In this document: piece by piece, positions 1 to 11,533 of the stretch
Layout of the letters: the number at the start of each line of letters is the position of its first letter
Position numbering within the stretch: the stretch's first letter is position 1
From: Terramyces sp. JEL0728
Taxonomy: Eukaryota > Chytridiomycota > Chytridiomycetes > Rhizophydiales > Terramycetaceae
Assembly: GCA_027603945.1 (NCBI GenBank)
Contig: JADIIU010000028.1
Span: forward strand, 1 to 64,000
DNA: 64,000 bases
Reading direction: 5' to 3'
Notes under the pieces: model-generated
Told to the model about the DNA's origin: nothing
What the model saw: only the letters and a program-made list of their open reading frames with translations
Databases searched by the model: none
Translations under genes and position numbers: made by a program

Positions 1-14
1 GGTCTATTAATACA

Positions 15-1655
15 TCAAGCGTGCGCGTAAAGAAAAGGATTTTCAAGTACAATATGCAAGAAAAACAAAAAATCCTTGTTGAACAGAGACTTGAGGAGTT
101 GAAATGTAGAAATTACCTGTATTTGATCGTGTTGATGTTTATGAGATGAATCAAACATTTTGATGTTGGTTACCGATCTTTTGTTTAAAATTAGATTCAA
201 GAGTGCAAATTCATCTTTTCGACCGGCAAACAAGAATTGAATCGAGATATTCTGCAACTTTGCGTTTTCAATTGCTGCTACCATGGACAAGAACGGAGTG
301 ATTCCAATCCCACCGGCGACAAATACCAAATTTGAAGGGATATTGTTTTGTTGGTCAAAGCAACTGAAATCGCCTCCAGATCCAACATATCGCGGCTGTA
401 CTTGGCGCTGGATGGAATCTGAATGATGCAAAAACGAAGAAATCAGTCCAGTTGGAACATGTTTGATTGTGCATGAAATAACGTCTGTCGGTACAAACTC
501 TTTCCCATCAAACGCTGGAGAGGAAGAAATGGTCCAAGTTCTAATCTTGTCATCATTCAACGATTGGGGATTGCCATTATTCATGTGTCGATATTCGATA
601 TTGAGCAGTTTTGAAAAGTCAAGAATAATATATCCACCTGGCTTGAATTTGATTTTTTCAGATAGTCTAAAGGTAAATGTTGAAATTTGACTGGTTAATT
701 TTTCAACACTGACCAATTGTGCAACTGAGCCTTGAGTTGGAGCTGGTTGACCCATTTCCTTCAATTCAGAACAAAGGTAGCGCAACGGCGGATTGTATGG
801 AGAAAACGACTCTTCTCCCACCAATTCTAGTCCTAAAGCCTTTCTAATTAATACATATCCTGTGATTCTGATTCTGGTGATCAAACTAGTTCTTGGCATA
901 ATAGCATCCGCATCTTCATTATACAGATTTTCTGCTTCGCCTGTTATATACAATACATCTCCGGTATGAAAGTTTGGAAAGATGCTGTCAAGAAGGAAGG
1001 AAGCTTTATATTCTGGCTCCTACCTCTCAAATTCAAGTTTTGGATGTAGGCGTTAATAAGCCCTTTAAAGATCGCACTGTGATTCATTCCCAAATCAGAG
1101 TTTCTGGCATCTTGGTCATTATGTCTAGTAGCTAAAAAGATTGTACTGGCTTGGTTGATAATATTACGACATTCTTGGTCCAAAACAACTTTTCCAGCAT
1201 TCATCTGATCGTGAACCACCTGTTCCTTTCGTTCAATTCTCTTCAATTGCCTAACAGTAATGTACTTTGGGCAATTGCCCATGTTTTCATTGGTTAGTAG
1301 CTGCATTCCAATCGAGCAATCTCGTACATTGAATTCATTAATCACTCCAGCAACTTTGTTTCTTCTTCTGTTTGTAAAATCAACGCCAACACCAGCAAAC
1401 CTTTTAGTATCGGAATTGAAAGTTAAGCATTGCAAGAACGGATCACTTTTAGCTAAATCAACACCAACATTCAGTTGAAAAGGATTTACAGCATCTATCA
1501 TTGTATTTGGATTTCCAACAATCAGAGTACACCACGGTCCTTCAGCACCGTAATAAACTACCTGGTTTTACAGTTAATCCGCACGCTGAGTGTTCTAAAC
1601 AACTCCTTCCGTGTGAAGACTCTTCAATTCCTATAATATCCAGTACATGTACCAT
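15..1655 (-). CDS. PNPOx-like FMN domain fused to FAD/NAD(P) reductase domain
   Basis: Predicted 532-aa cytosolic flavoprotein that probably passes electrons from NAD(P)H through FAD to an FMN domain; substrate unknown. Three exons joined by introns at 1540-1561 (22 nt) and 1004-1023 (20 nt), starting at the ATG at 1653-1655. Residues ~30-230 resemble the pyridoxamine-phosphate-oxidase split barrel (NSDLGMNH, then GDVLYITGEAENL). Residues ~290-532 resemble a ferredoxin-reductase fold: KPGGYIILDF, RTWTISSSP (FAD binding) and FVAGGIGITPF (NAD(P) loop). This order is known in microbial PNPOx/FNR fusions. The last ~25 residues are unusually hydrophobic and lack the terminal CGP motif, so the 3' end may be misread or involve an unrecognised intron. 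The start lies inside the antisense transposon fragment at 1631-1942. Confidence 0.75.
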
Positions 1656-1942
1656 TTAAAAAGTCTGCAAAAAAATTTCGCTGATTCGCATTGGACAAAT
1701 TTCGCATTCGACAACCCAAAATACGGTAATGTAAATTTTCTGTCATCAACGTTGCCATTTGAGTAGTCTTTATGTCTACACCAGGCATACCATTCATGAA
1801 CTTTACCCTCTAAGGTAGTTCTAGTTTTTGTTGGCCGTTGTTTATAATGTTTATCGATAATGGATTGTAGAGCTTCTTGTTCCTGTTCATATTGTGTAAG
1901 AGTTCTGCCTAGAAGCATATGATCATTTGTGTTGTCTTTCAT
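1631..1942 (-). pseudogene. Tyrosine-recombinase / GCR1-type core-binding domain fragment
   Basis: ORF of ~104 codons from an ATG at 1940-1942. It contains TKTRTTLEGKVHEWYAWC followed by a basic/polar stretch, the pattern of the helical core-binding domain of eukaryotic tyrosine recombinases (Crypton-like) and of the related fungal GCR1-type domain. No catalytic domain (R..HxxR..Y) follows, and the ORF runs into the 5' end of the flavoprotein gene. I infer a relic of a mobile element. The family assignment rests on one motif and is tentative. Confidence 0.35.
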
Positions 1943-3330
1943 CAAAATTCCAAATTAGTTTGCGAATTGGAGATATTCAAACCTGACCACCAGACTATTC
2001 TTAAAGATAAAATCAATCCAATGTTTACTGTTTCTGCAAAGGTAAAAAGTATTTTTTCATGGATGGAGTTGATTATCATGCAGAACTGGCCATTAACAGT
2101 AGTTGATGATGAGCTCGTTCGAAAAGCAGTTTCCTATGACCCTATATCCTCAAACACATTGAAAAAGTACATGGGATTACTGTGCAGGAAAATAGAAGAC
2201 AACATCAAGAATCACTTACCGCCTAAATTTGGAATAATATTTGATGGATGGACTGAAGGTAATGATCACTATGTAGCTCTATTTGCCTGTTACGAAGAAA
2301 ATGAAAAGAGAAAGTATCCTCTGCTCGCATTTCAGCCAATTCCGGATTATAATGCTTCAGATGATGCTGACAGTGAGTATGGAATGAATGCGACGGCTCT
2401 CAAAGACTTTATAACATCAACACTAGCATACTACGGTTGTGATCCTGACGCATTGATATTTCTTGTTGGAGACAATTGTAGCACCAATATATCTCTTGCT
2501 CGCCAATGTGGTGTGCCATTAGTTGGCTGCAGCAGTCATAAGTTGAATCTCGCTGTTAAAACATTCTTGGAACCTTACGAGCCTTTAATTATCAAGATAC
2601 ACCAGTTGATGTGCAAACTGTCCACCCTAAAGCAGGCAGCAAAATTACGACGCACCACTGATCTTCAGCCTGTTAGACGCAATGTAACTCGGTGGTCATC
2701 AATCTTTACTATGCTACAACGTTTCTTTGAATTGAAGGAACATCTTGATCCCAGGGATGCAGAGTTAATTCAATTTATTCCAAATCAACGAGAAGAACTA
2801 GAACTTTGTGATGTGCTAAGAGATTTAAAGGTGTTTGAAGCTGTCTACAAGAAATTACAGGAAGCTGACATTGATTTATTGATTGCAAGAAAGTTGTTTG
2901 ATGCATTAATAGCCAAATATCCTGAAACTGGGACTTTTCTCGCAACTAATGCCCGTATTGTACACTCTCCGAATTTTGACTCTGGAGTTTGTAAAATCTT
3001 GCAAGGAAATGAAGATTTAAACGAACAAGAAGTTGAAGCGCTCCGCCCTTTTGAAACCCCAGTGGTTGAAGATGTAGAGGAGATGTAAGGGACATTTCAT
3101 TTGTGGATCAGGTATTGAAAAAGAAACGGGTAATGAAATACCAAGATCTTTCTTTCATTCCACCAACATCTAATCATGTAGAGAGATTTTTTAGTGCAGC
3201 CAAGTTGGTTATGACTGATTTACGAAAAAGTACACTACCTAAAAACTTGGAAATGATCATGTTTTTAAAGTGCAATCGAGAATGGTGGGATGTCAAACTT
3301 CTAGCTTCAGTTCTTAACGAGCAAAACTAA
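1919..3330 (+). pseudogene. hAT transposase, frameshifted
   Basis: Two overlapping frames make one transposase. 1919-3088 carries the catalytic core: FGIIFDGWTEG (first acidic residue region), FLVGDNCSTN and GCSSHKLNLAV (typical hAT core motifs), and TRWSSIFTML. The second frame (to 3330) carries the C-terminal dimerisation region SNHVERFFSAAKLVMTD and ends at TAA 3328-3330. The switch falls near 3080-3090. No GT-AG segment of the host's usual size restores the frame, so a 1-nt indel is the simplest reading; a 38-nt GT-AG segment would also work but is much longer than local introns. The N-terminal DNA-binding domain is missing. Annotated only as a broken element. Confidence 0.75.
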
Positions 3331-3380
3331 ACACAATAAATAAAAGCATTGTCAATTAAAAATTAGGAATCCAATAATTG

Positions 3381-3480
3381 AATTATTGATTGGAGCTATT
3401 TTGCAATGTCAATTAATCATTGAACCTTATCTTCAATATCAATTATTCATTGGAGCTATTTTGCAATACCAATTATTGAT
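3381..3480. repeat. 60-bp-period direct repeat in hAT 3' subterminal region
   Basis: 3381-3420 and 3441-3480 are near-identical: both carry TGGAGCTATTTTGCAAT (17 of 17) flanked by AATTATT and CAATTAAT/CAATTATT words. Several CAATNATTG words continue to ~3515. hAT transposases often bind short subterminal repeats, so this may be a former binding array. Confidence 0.7.
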
Positions 3481-3514
3481 TGACTGTTACCAATGTCATT
3501 GCAATAAATTATTG

Positions 3515-3535
3515 CAAACCCTTGGCCGCACCTTG
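3515..3535. repeat. Putative hAT 3' terminal inverted repeat
   Basis: The sequence AAACCCTTGGCCGCACCTTG closes the repeat-rich tail. In reverse complement it begins CAAGGTGCGGCC, a hAT-like CA-rich terminus. It is followed by TAATTACC, a candidate 8-bp target duplication. The partner left end is not in the window. Confidence 0.45.
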
Positions 3536-3668
3536 TAATTACCCCCAATATTATTAATTTTGGTAATATCAAAAGTTTGGCGGGCTTTTCGAATTAATTT
3601 TGAGAGTAAACAATTTGTTGTCACAACGTGACTTTCGAAGCTTTGCGCCAAAGATTTTCCCAATTTAA

Positions 3669-6600
3669 ATGAACCCCATGAATGGAACAGCTTCTAGGAC
3701 AGGACCTCGAATAGTAAACCGTTCAGCTAATGGGTTTTTTGAAGCGTAAGCTATTGTGTAACTATTTAGACCAACAGACGACCCACCTCGATATATCAGG
3801 AATACTGAAACAGGTGTATATGAAAGAGATTATTCCAATAGTCCAAATTCAACTCTAACAAGACCAGCTGTAACTAATCAAAGGGATAACAGAGCGGATG
3901 CTAGACCTCCACAAGCAAGAAGCCCTCCATTAAGAACCGATACAAGGTCAGAAACCCGGCGGGTTAGGTCACCACAACCTAGGTCACCAAGAGATAATAA
4001 TCCATCTTCATTTGATGATATGCTGAAAGATATTGATAGCTTAAACTCTACGACTTCTCGCCAAACAACTCGCAGCAGAGCAAAATCACCAGAGCCAGTT
4101 CGGTCCCCCAGGATGGATGGACGCAAAAATGGATTTGATTTTAATCAAATTGATTCTTTGGACGATATGATGGATTCGCCAAAAACAAGGCGAAGAGGCT
4201 CGGATGCCGGATTTAGGGATGTTGCATCCAGACCCGCCTCTCAGGATGACGGAGCTAGACGTATTAATAGGAAAAGAAATGATTCTGATACCGAAATCCG
4301 GCCATCGTTATCGAAACGTTCGGATGATTTACCTAGTCGCTTTGATTCCGGAATTAATTCAAGGAGAGGCTCAAGGGATCGTACAGCAGCACTATTGAAT
4401 GACGATGTAGCTAGCTCTCCCCGAGAAAGAAAAAGAGGTGATACCCAGAGGGAGGAATCGGCTGGAAATCGTCGGTCTCCACCAATTTCTAGAAAAGTTC
4501 CTGATTTGGATGAACCTATTAGAGAGTCAAGAAGAACCAGGGATGCTGATGTTCCTACAAGAAAGCCTAGAGATGAGGATTACTCAAGTAGCCGCAGAAG
4601 AGAGGAAGATTCACCTGCAAGGCGAGTTAGGGATGACAACGCACCACCGAGAAGAACTCGAGAGATGGACGACGACATTCGCCGAACCGGAGAAGATCAG
4701 CCTCGCAGATCAAGAGGTTCTCCGCGCACTCCACAGCCAATCGATGAAGACCCTGTGATGACTGCGCAGGAATTAAAAGATATGGAAAGATTAAGAGAAG
4801 AAAAACTTCAAAAAGAAAAGGAAATTGCCGAGGCTGACAAGAAAGAAAAGTTGATGATCGCAAAAGAAAGAGAACGGAGAATGCTTGAAGACCAACAACG
4901 AAGAGATGGGAGAAGAGGCTCTACCCAAGAATTCGCATTGGTTTCTGCAGCACCCATTGACGAATCGGTAAATTCTGTTTGATTTTAGGTTCTTGTGCCT
5001 GATTACCTAACTGCTTTGATGCAAACTTTAAGAAACGACACTACAATTACCCCAATCCCTGAAAATTTTACTACCCCCGATGCTTATAGTCACTGGAGAA
5101 CAACTATGAAAAGATCTCTTCAAGAAGTTTTGATAAAAATGATCAAATATCGATTCTTGACCCCACCAGAACCGCAAAAGCCTGGATTTGAGCCAGTTAA
5201 GATTCGATTCAAAATTATTCAAGCGCAGGGGCTGATTGGAAAAGAAGGGAGAGCTAGGAGTACTTATTGCAATATTGAATTTGGGGATTTAGCTGCTATT
5301 CAAAAACAAAATAGGAATGCGAAACAAAGAGAAGTTTTTAGAACTGAAGTTATTGACGACTCTTTGGATCCAGTTTGGGATCAAGTTTTGACGATCCCTG
5401 CCAATTCTCTGACGGATGAAGTCAAAGTTGAAGTTTGGGATAAAGTGAAGGAGCATTTTCTGGGCCAAGTTATTGTAAAATTATCGGATGTTATCACCAA
5501 ATGTAGCAGAAATGGGTATTATGAATCATGGCAGGAATTATTACCGAGAGATGGAAAGAACAAAGACAAGTATGTTGGAGGAAAGTTGTTGGTTGGAGCA
5601 TCATTACCGGAAGAGAAAAAACAGAGTTCTCCAAAATCCTACAAGGAAGTTCAATCGATGTTAAGCAAAATGCAAGTGGACAATCGTGCAATGTTTGACA
5701 TTTTACTTCGTGCTTGCTTAGTATTGGATCTGTACCAGCCTAGAGAAGGAAGAGCAGATGTGCTTTCTCCTGAAGCGGTTAATATGCTAAAAGGATGGTC
5801 CAACACTTGGAGTATAAGCGATTCCTATCAAGTGATTGCTTATTTAAAGATCTTGTTTGAAAAGTACGCCGCTTATGCAATTTCCATTTCTGATTTATTG
5901 AAAGCATTCCACTTTGTATATGCAACGGTTAAGAAGAGGGGGACTTTCAATACAGTGGAGGTAATTATTTCTAATGCAGATGCAAATGGTGATTGAACTA
6001 TTGGAGCAGATGAAAGAGCACTGCTCTGAAAGAGTAGTGAAATACAAAGAGTTATTCCCCAAGAATCAACCAAGAGGAGCATTGGAATCTACAATCTTGG
6101 TATTGAGAATGATTCACAAATTCCCTACCTTTAGAGATAATCATCCAGAAATCCAAGAGTCCCACAGAGATGAATTAAAAATTATGATGACCGAATCGTG
6201 TATCACCAAATTCCAAGGATTCAAGGAACTATCCACCCCTTTTGACGAAAACGATGTTGAATCTGTAATCGAAGGAATCAACAAACTGGCAGACTTGGTT
6301 AATGACGAAATCGAGCTTGATGTAAAATATTTCCAACCAGCTTTTGCACAGTACTTGAGAATTAACACACAGGGAGCTAGATATTGTCCGTTTGACGGCC
6401 GAATCTCAATTAAAGTATTTCACATTGACTTTGGAGGGGGCTAGTGAAGTGCTGGAAGGAGACGATGCGGTTAATAATGCACCGCACTTGGTGTTTGATC
6501 TGTACAAGAAAGTAAGGGAAATGTCAGACCGATATGCATCGTCTGTTCCAGGGTAATACGTAGTTGACACAGATTAAACAGTTTGTCCAATTCATATATT

Positions 6601-8416
6601 GAAGAGTGGTTTGCGCCATTCATGTATAAATGGCTCCACCAGCTGTCTTTGAAGACTATTGGGTGGGTTGATGCTGCAGTAAAAGCAGACACCTTTGAGC
6701 CTGATGGCGTGAATGAAGACGGCGTGCCTGTCCATTCTTCATCTATTACCGATGTATTCTCTGCTATATATTCAGAATTGGAGCTAATCACCGATTTGCA
6801 ATGGTCTGATGCTGTGCAAAATGCACAGTTCTTCCAAGGGTTTTCTAAATCCATGAACGCAGCGATCGAACAATATTGCGATGTAATTACTACAGTTGAA
6901 AAGAAAACTGCTGCTGCCACGGGCTACACTGCAGTAACTACGATTGCTAATTTAATCGGTAATAGAAATTCAGAACCAAAGGATATTGAACGAGAGGTAA
7001 ATATGGTTTAATGCAGTCCTGTGCCAAATTGAGAAACGTTGGGTATGCTATGCGCAAACTGAAAGAAATGTATCGCATGATGAATGTTTCTGCAATTACC
7101 AAAACTGTCAAGAACCACAGAAAGTCAATGGCTATTTTGAAAAAGTTGCCAGATCCATCAACCGGAGACACAGTCACTGGTGCTTTCAAGGTTCAAGCTT
7201 CTTATGCTGAAAATATCAAGCCTCTAAACAAGAATGGAACCTCGAATCCATATGTAATTGTAAGAGTACCAGAAGGAACAGTTGTTCCTCCACCAGAACA
7301 AATACCAGCAAAAAGTCCTAAAACCAAATCCCCCGATGCGGAAGAACTGCCACCAGCGCCTATAGTTTTGACAGGCAATGGCTGTGAACTATTAAGATCA
7401 CGCGTTATTAACGAAACTTTAAATCCAACATGGGATGAAAACTTTCCAGTTATCTTGCCACCTGTACAAAGACTTGAAGTGGCAATTTTCTCAAAGAATT
7501 TGTTGACAGCCGATGAAGTAGCTGGAACTGCTATCATTGATCTTTCAGTCGGAACCAGACTAAGACGAAAACTATTGGATCATCAGACCCATGATGTGTA
7601 TGTTGAATTGGAACCACAAGGAAGAGTCCTCTTGCGATTGACGATGGAAGGGGAAGAAGAAGATGTTGACTTTTGGTTTAGAAGAACAAACGAACGCTTG
7701 ATCAGGACTAGAGACGCCTTTCTTCGTTCACTGGTTGCAAAGGCAAGTTTAACTTACAATAGGTTGCACCACACACCAAGGATGTCATCACAAAGGCAAT
7801 CAAAGACAATGAAGCTGCCATTATACCTGAAACATCCTGGATTAAATCACTTACTGCTGCAGTTCAATATTCCGACAAAACCAATTCTGGCAATTCGATT
7901 AACACACCAGTGTCTGAAAATGACGCTGTCGCCGCTCTCCAACCGCTAATTGAATATTTGGAAAAGAATTTGGAAACACTTTGCTGCCAAATTCCCAAAG
8001 AGATGGCGCAAGAAGTCATTTCAAGGATTTGGGTGGATTCTTTGCTCGTCGCGACAAATAGTCTAATTCCTCCGCTATTTGGGCTGCATTCTCAAAAAGT
8101 ACTCAATATCAGACAGGTGTCAATGATCAAGACATGCATTGCAATCATAAGAGATTTCCTTCATGGAGATGGAGGCGAGTTTGGACTTCCATTCTCAACA
8201 CTCGATTCACCATTGTACAAGGATCTCAGGGAACTAATATCAATGTATCATTTCGAAATTGAAAAACTGAAAAGAGAATATGAATTGTCACTACTAGGAG
8301 GAAAAGATAAGGAAACAATATTAAGACTTGTAAGATTAAAAGCAGATAAAGATAGCGCAGAATTAAAATGGATCGACTCCCAACTAGTCAGACGTAGAGA
8401 ACAATCTCGTCGTTAA
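3669..8416 (+). CDS. Munc13/UNC-13-like vesicle-priming protein (C2-MUN-C2)
   Basis: Predicted 1533-aa protein acting in SNARE-dependent exocytosis at the plasma membrane. Introns: 3746-3769, 4968-4988, 5961-5979, 6415-6436, 6553-6572, 6997-7016 and 7743-7762 (the last starts GC). The sum is an exact codon number. Residues 1-425 are disordered and very rich in Arg/Ser/Asp/Pro, with a charged coiled stretch near 370-420. Residues ~495-625 form a first C2 domain (DDSLDPVWDQ). The MUN region has an MHD1-like block at ~930-1070 (EEWFAPFMYKWL, IGWVDAAVKAD). A second C2 domain lies at ~1128-1260 (NETLNPTWDENF), and an MHD2-like tail at ~1330-1480. The ATG at 3678 is an alternative start. Close to fungal Ync13-type proteins by layout; no C1 domain is visible. 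Confidence 0.85.
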
Positions 8417-8423
8417 TAAATTC

Positions 8424-9513
8424 ATGCCATATTATTTCTTGGCTGTTGAAAATTTTGCCAGCAAAATTGAATCTCAGCCAACTCTAGAATTCCAAATTGA
8501 ACATTCTGCTTCCTTTTCAGAAATCAGCTCCAAAATCCTTCCTGATTCGATTAATCAACAATCGCCGTCATCTGTTATTTTGGATCACCAGATGGAGGAG
8601 CTGTTTTACATTTTGGATTTGAATGGAAATTCTTTTGAATCGTCCGTAAAAACAAGTATTATGGCTTTAGCATATGAACTGCATTGCATTTTAATTGGAT
8701 TGATTATAACTGCTTCAAATTTAATCCTGATCAATGAGATAAAGTTTGCGATTCGAAAGGCGATATCAATGTTATCCACCAACGATATCCTTGGAATGAA
8801 AATATTGGAACAACGGATGCAGGAACTGGCGAAAACGGAAATCCCTGATATTTCAACTTACTACAAGAGACTAATTAATGTATATGGGTTCAAACTAGAT
8901 TGCATCGCTTCACTGTATCGCAGTCAAAGCAGTATTTAATATTAATTTAGAGGTAAGCTTTCCTGATCCAAGGTAAATGTCCAAGAGCTGAATACTTTTC
9001 AACAATTTGGATTAAAGGCAAGAGCAATGAGACTTGACTACTTTATTTGTAAAGCAGGTATTTTCCCATTTACAAGATCTTGTCGCAATCAGTATGGAAT
9101 TTCAAAAAGCCTCGAATATTCAGTGTGAGCCGCTGTTTACATTTGGATACACAAAGACAATCAGTCTCTTATTCACCTACCAGTGCAATGAATGTAACTT
9201 TAGCCCAATTCCCGAGTTACTGCCAGATTTGGTCAAGAATAGCGATAGGTTAAGTGAAGTCACAAAAGTTGATACTCATCGATACTTGGGGATCTACACT
9301 CACAACTCAAAGCGACACGTTATTGATATGAAATTGACTACGTCCTGCAAATACAAGTATTCCAAATTTTGGTTCAACAGTCCTGAATGGGTGGTTCAAG
9401 AAGCATCCAGTTATTTATGGGAAACTAAAAGATACACGCTCACTCCAAACGGAATACTAGATTTTAATGGCGATTACACTTTGTATAATTTTGATTCTTT
9501 TATAAAAAAATAG
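8424..9513 (+). CDS. Conserved-looking protein of unknown function, with 2-nt microexon
   Basis: I do not recognise the family. The model gives 343 aa from ATG 8424, only 7 nt after the Munc13-like stop. Introns: 8932-8950 (19 nt), 8953-8972 (20 nt) and 9058-9076 (19 nt), leaving an exon of just AG at 8951-8952. With these removed, three open segments fuse, giving KVNVQELNTFQQFGLKAR then CKADLVAISMEFQKASN. The protein has no signal peptide; one hydrophobic helix lies near residues 88-105 (HCILIGLIITASNLILI). The C-terminal half is rich in aromatic residues and Cys (YQCNECNF). The stop TAG at 9511-9513 abuts the stop of the opposing BIR1 gene. If the 2-nt exon is wrong, this may be two genes or hold a sequence error. 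Confidence 0.6.
8951..8952 (+). other. Candidate 2-nt microexon (AG)
   Basis: GTATTTAATATTAATTTAG and GTAAGCTTTCCTGATCCAAG are both well-formed host introns separated only by AG. Keeping these two bases is needed to hold frame: without them (one 41-nt intron) the downstream frame hits a stop. The combined model adds to an exact codon count. Confidence 0.5.
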
Positions 9514-11463
9514 TTAGTTGAATTTATCCAATTCAAGTTGGCAGGCTGCATCAAACTTTTCGAGAACGTGATCGCAAATCAAATCATGGAATTCTCCAAC
9601 TGTCATTTGTTGGTTTTCGAGATATAATCTAGTCAAGAAATCCAGATCAATTGCAGAGTTCTTGTTGATAGTATTAAATACTTCAAGGCTGTGTTTAGTT
9701 AATGAGGATATTTGTTCGTGAGTTGGGAGAGAAAGCTCCGTCTTTCGTTTAGGAATTTTAGTGTTTGAGGTAATCGGTATATCTTTTGCATCATTGGTCT
9801 TTGCCTTTTTCCTTGCTGGCTCACTGGGATCAACAGCTGGATCATCCTCTAGTGTGCAAGCTGATGATGCGTCGTCATCCTTCAAAATGGATTCATCGAG
9901 TTTACTTTTTTCCAAACTAACATTTTCAGCCTCTGGCTTTGCTAAAGTCTGTGTTCCATCTGCTTCCACAACTGGATTCTTTCTTGGTCGACCGCGTTTG
10001 CTCTTTTTAACTATCGAAGGCTGTTTTTCATCTACGAGATCTTCAATTCTCATTGAAATATCTTCTTGGACGCTAGCAACACTTTCTTTCTTTTTTCTTC
10101 CTCTTTTAGCTTTTGGTTTCTCTTCCGTAATTGTTTCTGTTGGTAGTTTCTTTTTCCTTCCTCTCTTTTTTGGCTCCGAGACTTCAATCTCGGATACACT
10201 GGCGATTGATTCCTGGGTGGTATCTGATTCTTGGATAACGGATATTTCAGAATCAGCAATTTCTGTAGATGCAAGTGATGCTTCTGACAAGATGCTCTGA
10301 TTAAAGGTTTCACTGGGCTCTTCGACTACTTTCTTTTTTCTTCCTCTTTTCTTTGGTTCGACAGGAGCAACTGGGACTACAGGCTCTTTAACTTCCTTCT
10401 TTTTCCTGCCCCTCTTCTTTGGTTCAGGCACTTTTTCAACAGTGTTTTCAGATTCGCCTACAATCTGCTCTGTAGTCTCCACACCATGCTCTGTAGTCTC
10501 CACACCATGCTCTGTAGTCTCCACACCATGCTCTGTAGTCTCCACACCATGCTCTTCAACTGTCGTAGTAACTATATCTTTCTTGTCATCGACAATTTGC
10601 TTCTTTTTTCTTCCTCTCCTTGGCTTTTCCAATTCATCTTTTGCTACTTGCTTCGGCTCTTCTACTACTTTGCCTTTTTCCTTTTTTACTGCTTGTACTT
10701 TTTTTGGTCTTCCTCTCTTTTTAGGTTTTTCTACTTCGCTATCAGTAACATCATCCACAGTATCCAGGTCCTCATCAATTGATTCGTTTGCCACAAGTGG
10801 TTCATCCACCGTTTCAACCACTGGTTCTTTACTTTGAACGCTAATCTTCTTTGGTCTTCCTTTCCTTTTCACTGTCTTTTGGGCTTGCGCCAATTTCAAA
10901 ACAATACAATCAGGCGATCTTTTTGTGTGTTCCAGCCTATATTAATAAGGATTACAAAACATCGTCTTCCTGCTCAAACCCATCCAATGAAATATCGCAG
11001 TACAGACAACAACAATGATCGTTGCTATCACTAAGGGGAGAATATAAAAACCCGGCATCTACCATCTACATTAAATAATAATAACTTGATCAATAGTAGG
11101 GGTTTGCTGCTCATTGTTTGGATAGGGCCACTCCAATCCAACAAACACATCCTTCAACAATTCTATTTGAAATTCTCTCTTTTGGATTCCTTGATTCCAA
11201 TCGTAATCGCCAGGTACTGAGCTGTACAATAAGCAAAGAGAACAAGGATCCATCAAATGTTTTTTCAAGGGGTGCATATCTGAACAATCAATAGTTTTTG
11301 AACAAAAGAAACAGGAAAGTAGGTAATTGTTTGTTTTTGTAGGAGTATGATAAAATCCTAGTTTGGATAGTATTTCGTACGACTGGCCTGGTATATCACT
11401 GGGAAATTTCTTTTTCTTTCTTGTTGAGCTGAATGATTTTAATCGTTGATCTTGAAATTGCAT
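9514..11463 (-). CDS. BIR1: Bir1/survivin-like protein: two BIR domains plus AT-hook-rich tail
   Basis: Predicted 636-aa chromosomal passenger complex subunit (partner of Aurora and INCENP at centromeres and spindle). ATG at 11461-11463; introns 11066-11085 (20 nt) and 10937-10955 (19 nt). The first BIR (residues ~7-80) starts RLKSF and has GFYHTP, CFFC (C51/C54), then a degenerate H..C end and no GW. The second (~105-185) is canonical: WPYPN, TIDQMVDAGFLYSP, a CLYC pair, DISLDGFEQEDD, and EHTKRSPDC (H-x6-C). Residues ~190-540 are low-complexity, with about ten AT-hook-like cores (KKRGRKKK, KRGRPKK) spaced by acidic stretches; four perfect EHGVETT repeats lie within. The C-terminal ~70 residues are helical and may bind the passenger complex. 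The AT-hook tail is inferred to bind AT-rich chromatin. Confidence 0.85.
10467..10550 (-). repeat. 4 x 21-bp perfect tandem repeat in BIR1 coding region
   Basis: Four identical 21-bp units encode (EHGVETT)4, followed by a partial unit. The unit is a multiple of three, so copy-number change would keep the frame; likely polymorphic. Confidence 0.9.
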
Positions 11464-11533
11464 TTGTAGATTTCGAGAAAAAAGTTTAACTGCAGTTTGT
11501 CAAGGTTCGAATCAAATTAACTATCATTTAAAT

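Larger units (their letters stand above)
1919..3535 (+). mobile_element. hAT-family DNA transposon, 5' end not found, one frameshift
   Basis: Contains a near-complete hAT transposase reading frame (1919-3330), then an AT-rich tail with a 60-bp tandem repeat, ending in GGCCGCACCTTG at ~3524-3535. The reverse complement of that end, CAAGGTGCGGCC, looks like a hAT terminal inverted repeat. The next eight bases, TAATTACC, would be the target-site duplication. No matching left terminus was seen, and the coding frame has no BED zinc finger, so the copy appears truncated at its 5' side and inactive. Confidence 0.7.

Noticed and set aside
10442..10837. Plus-strand Ser/Cys-rich ORF
   Set aside because: Antisense shadow of the repetitive AT-hook coding region of BIR1.
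10913..11057. Small membrane protein reading MPGFYILPLVIATIIVVVCT (like V-ATPase subunit e)
   Set aside because: It is a same-strand alternative frame of BIR1 exon 2; the other frame encodes an intact second BIR domain with its zinc ligands.
11504..11513. GGTTCGAATC, a tRNA B-box-like word
   Set aside because: The flanking bases do not form a T-stem and no A box lies at the right distance.
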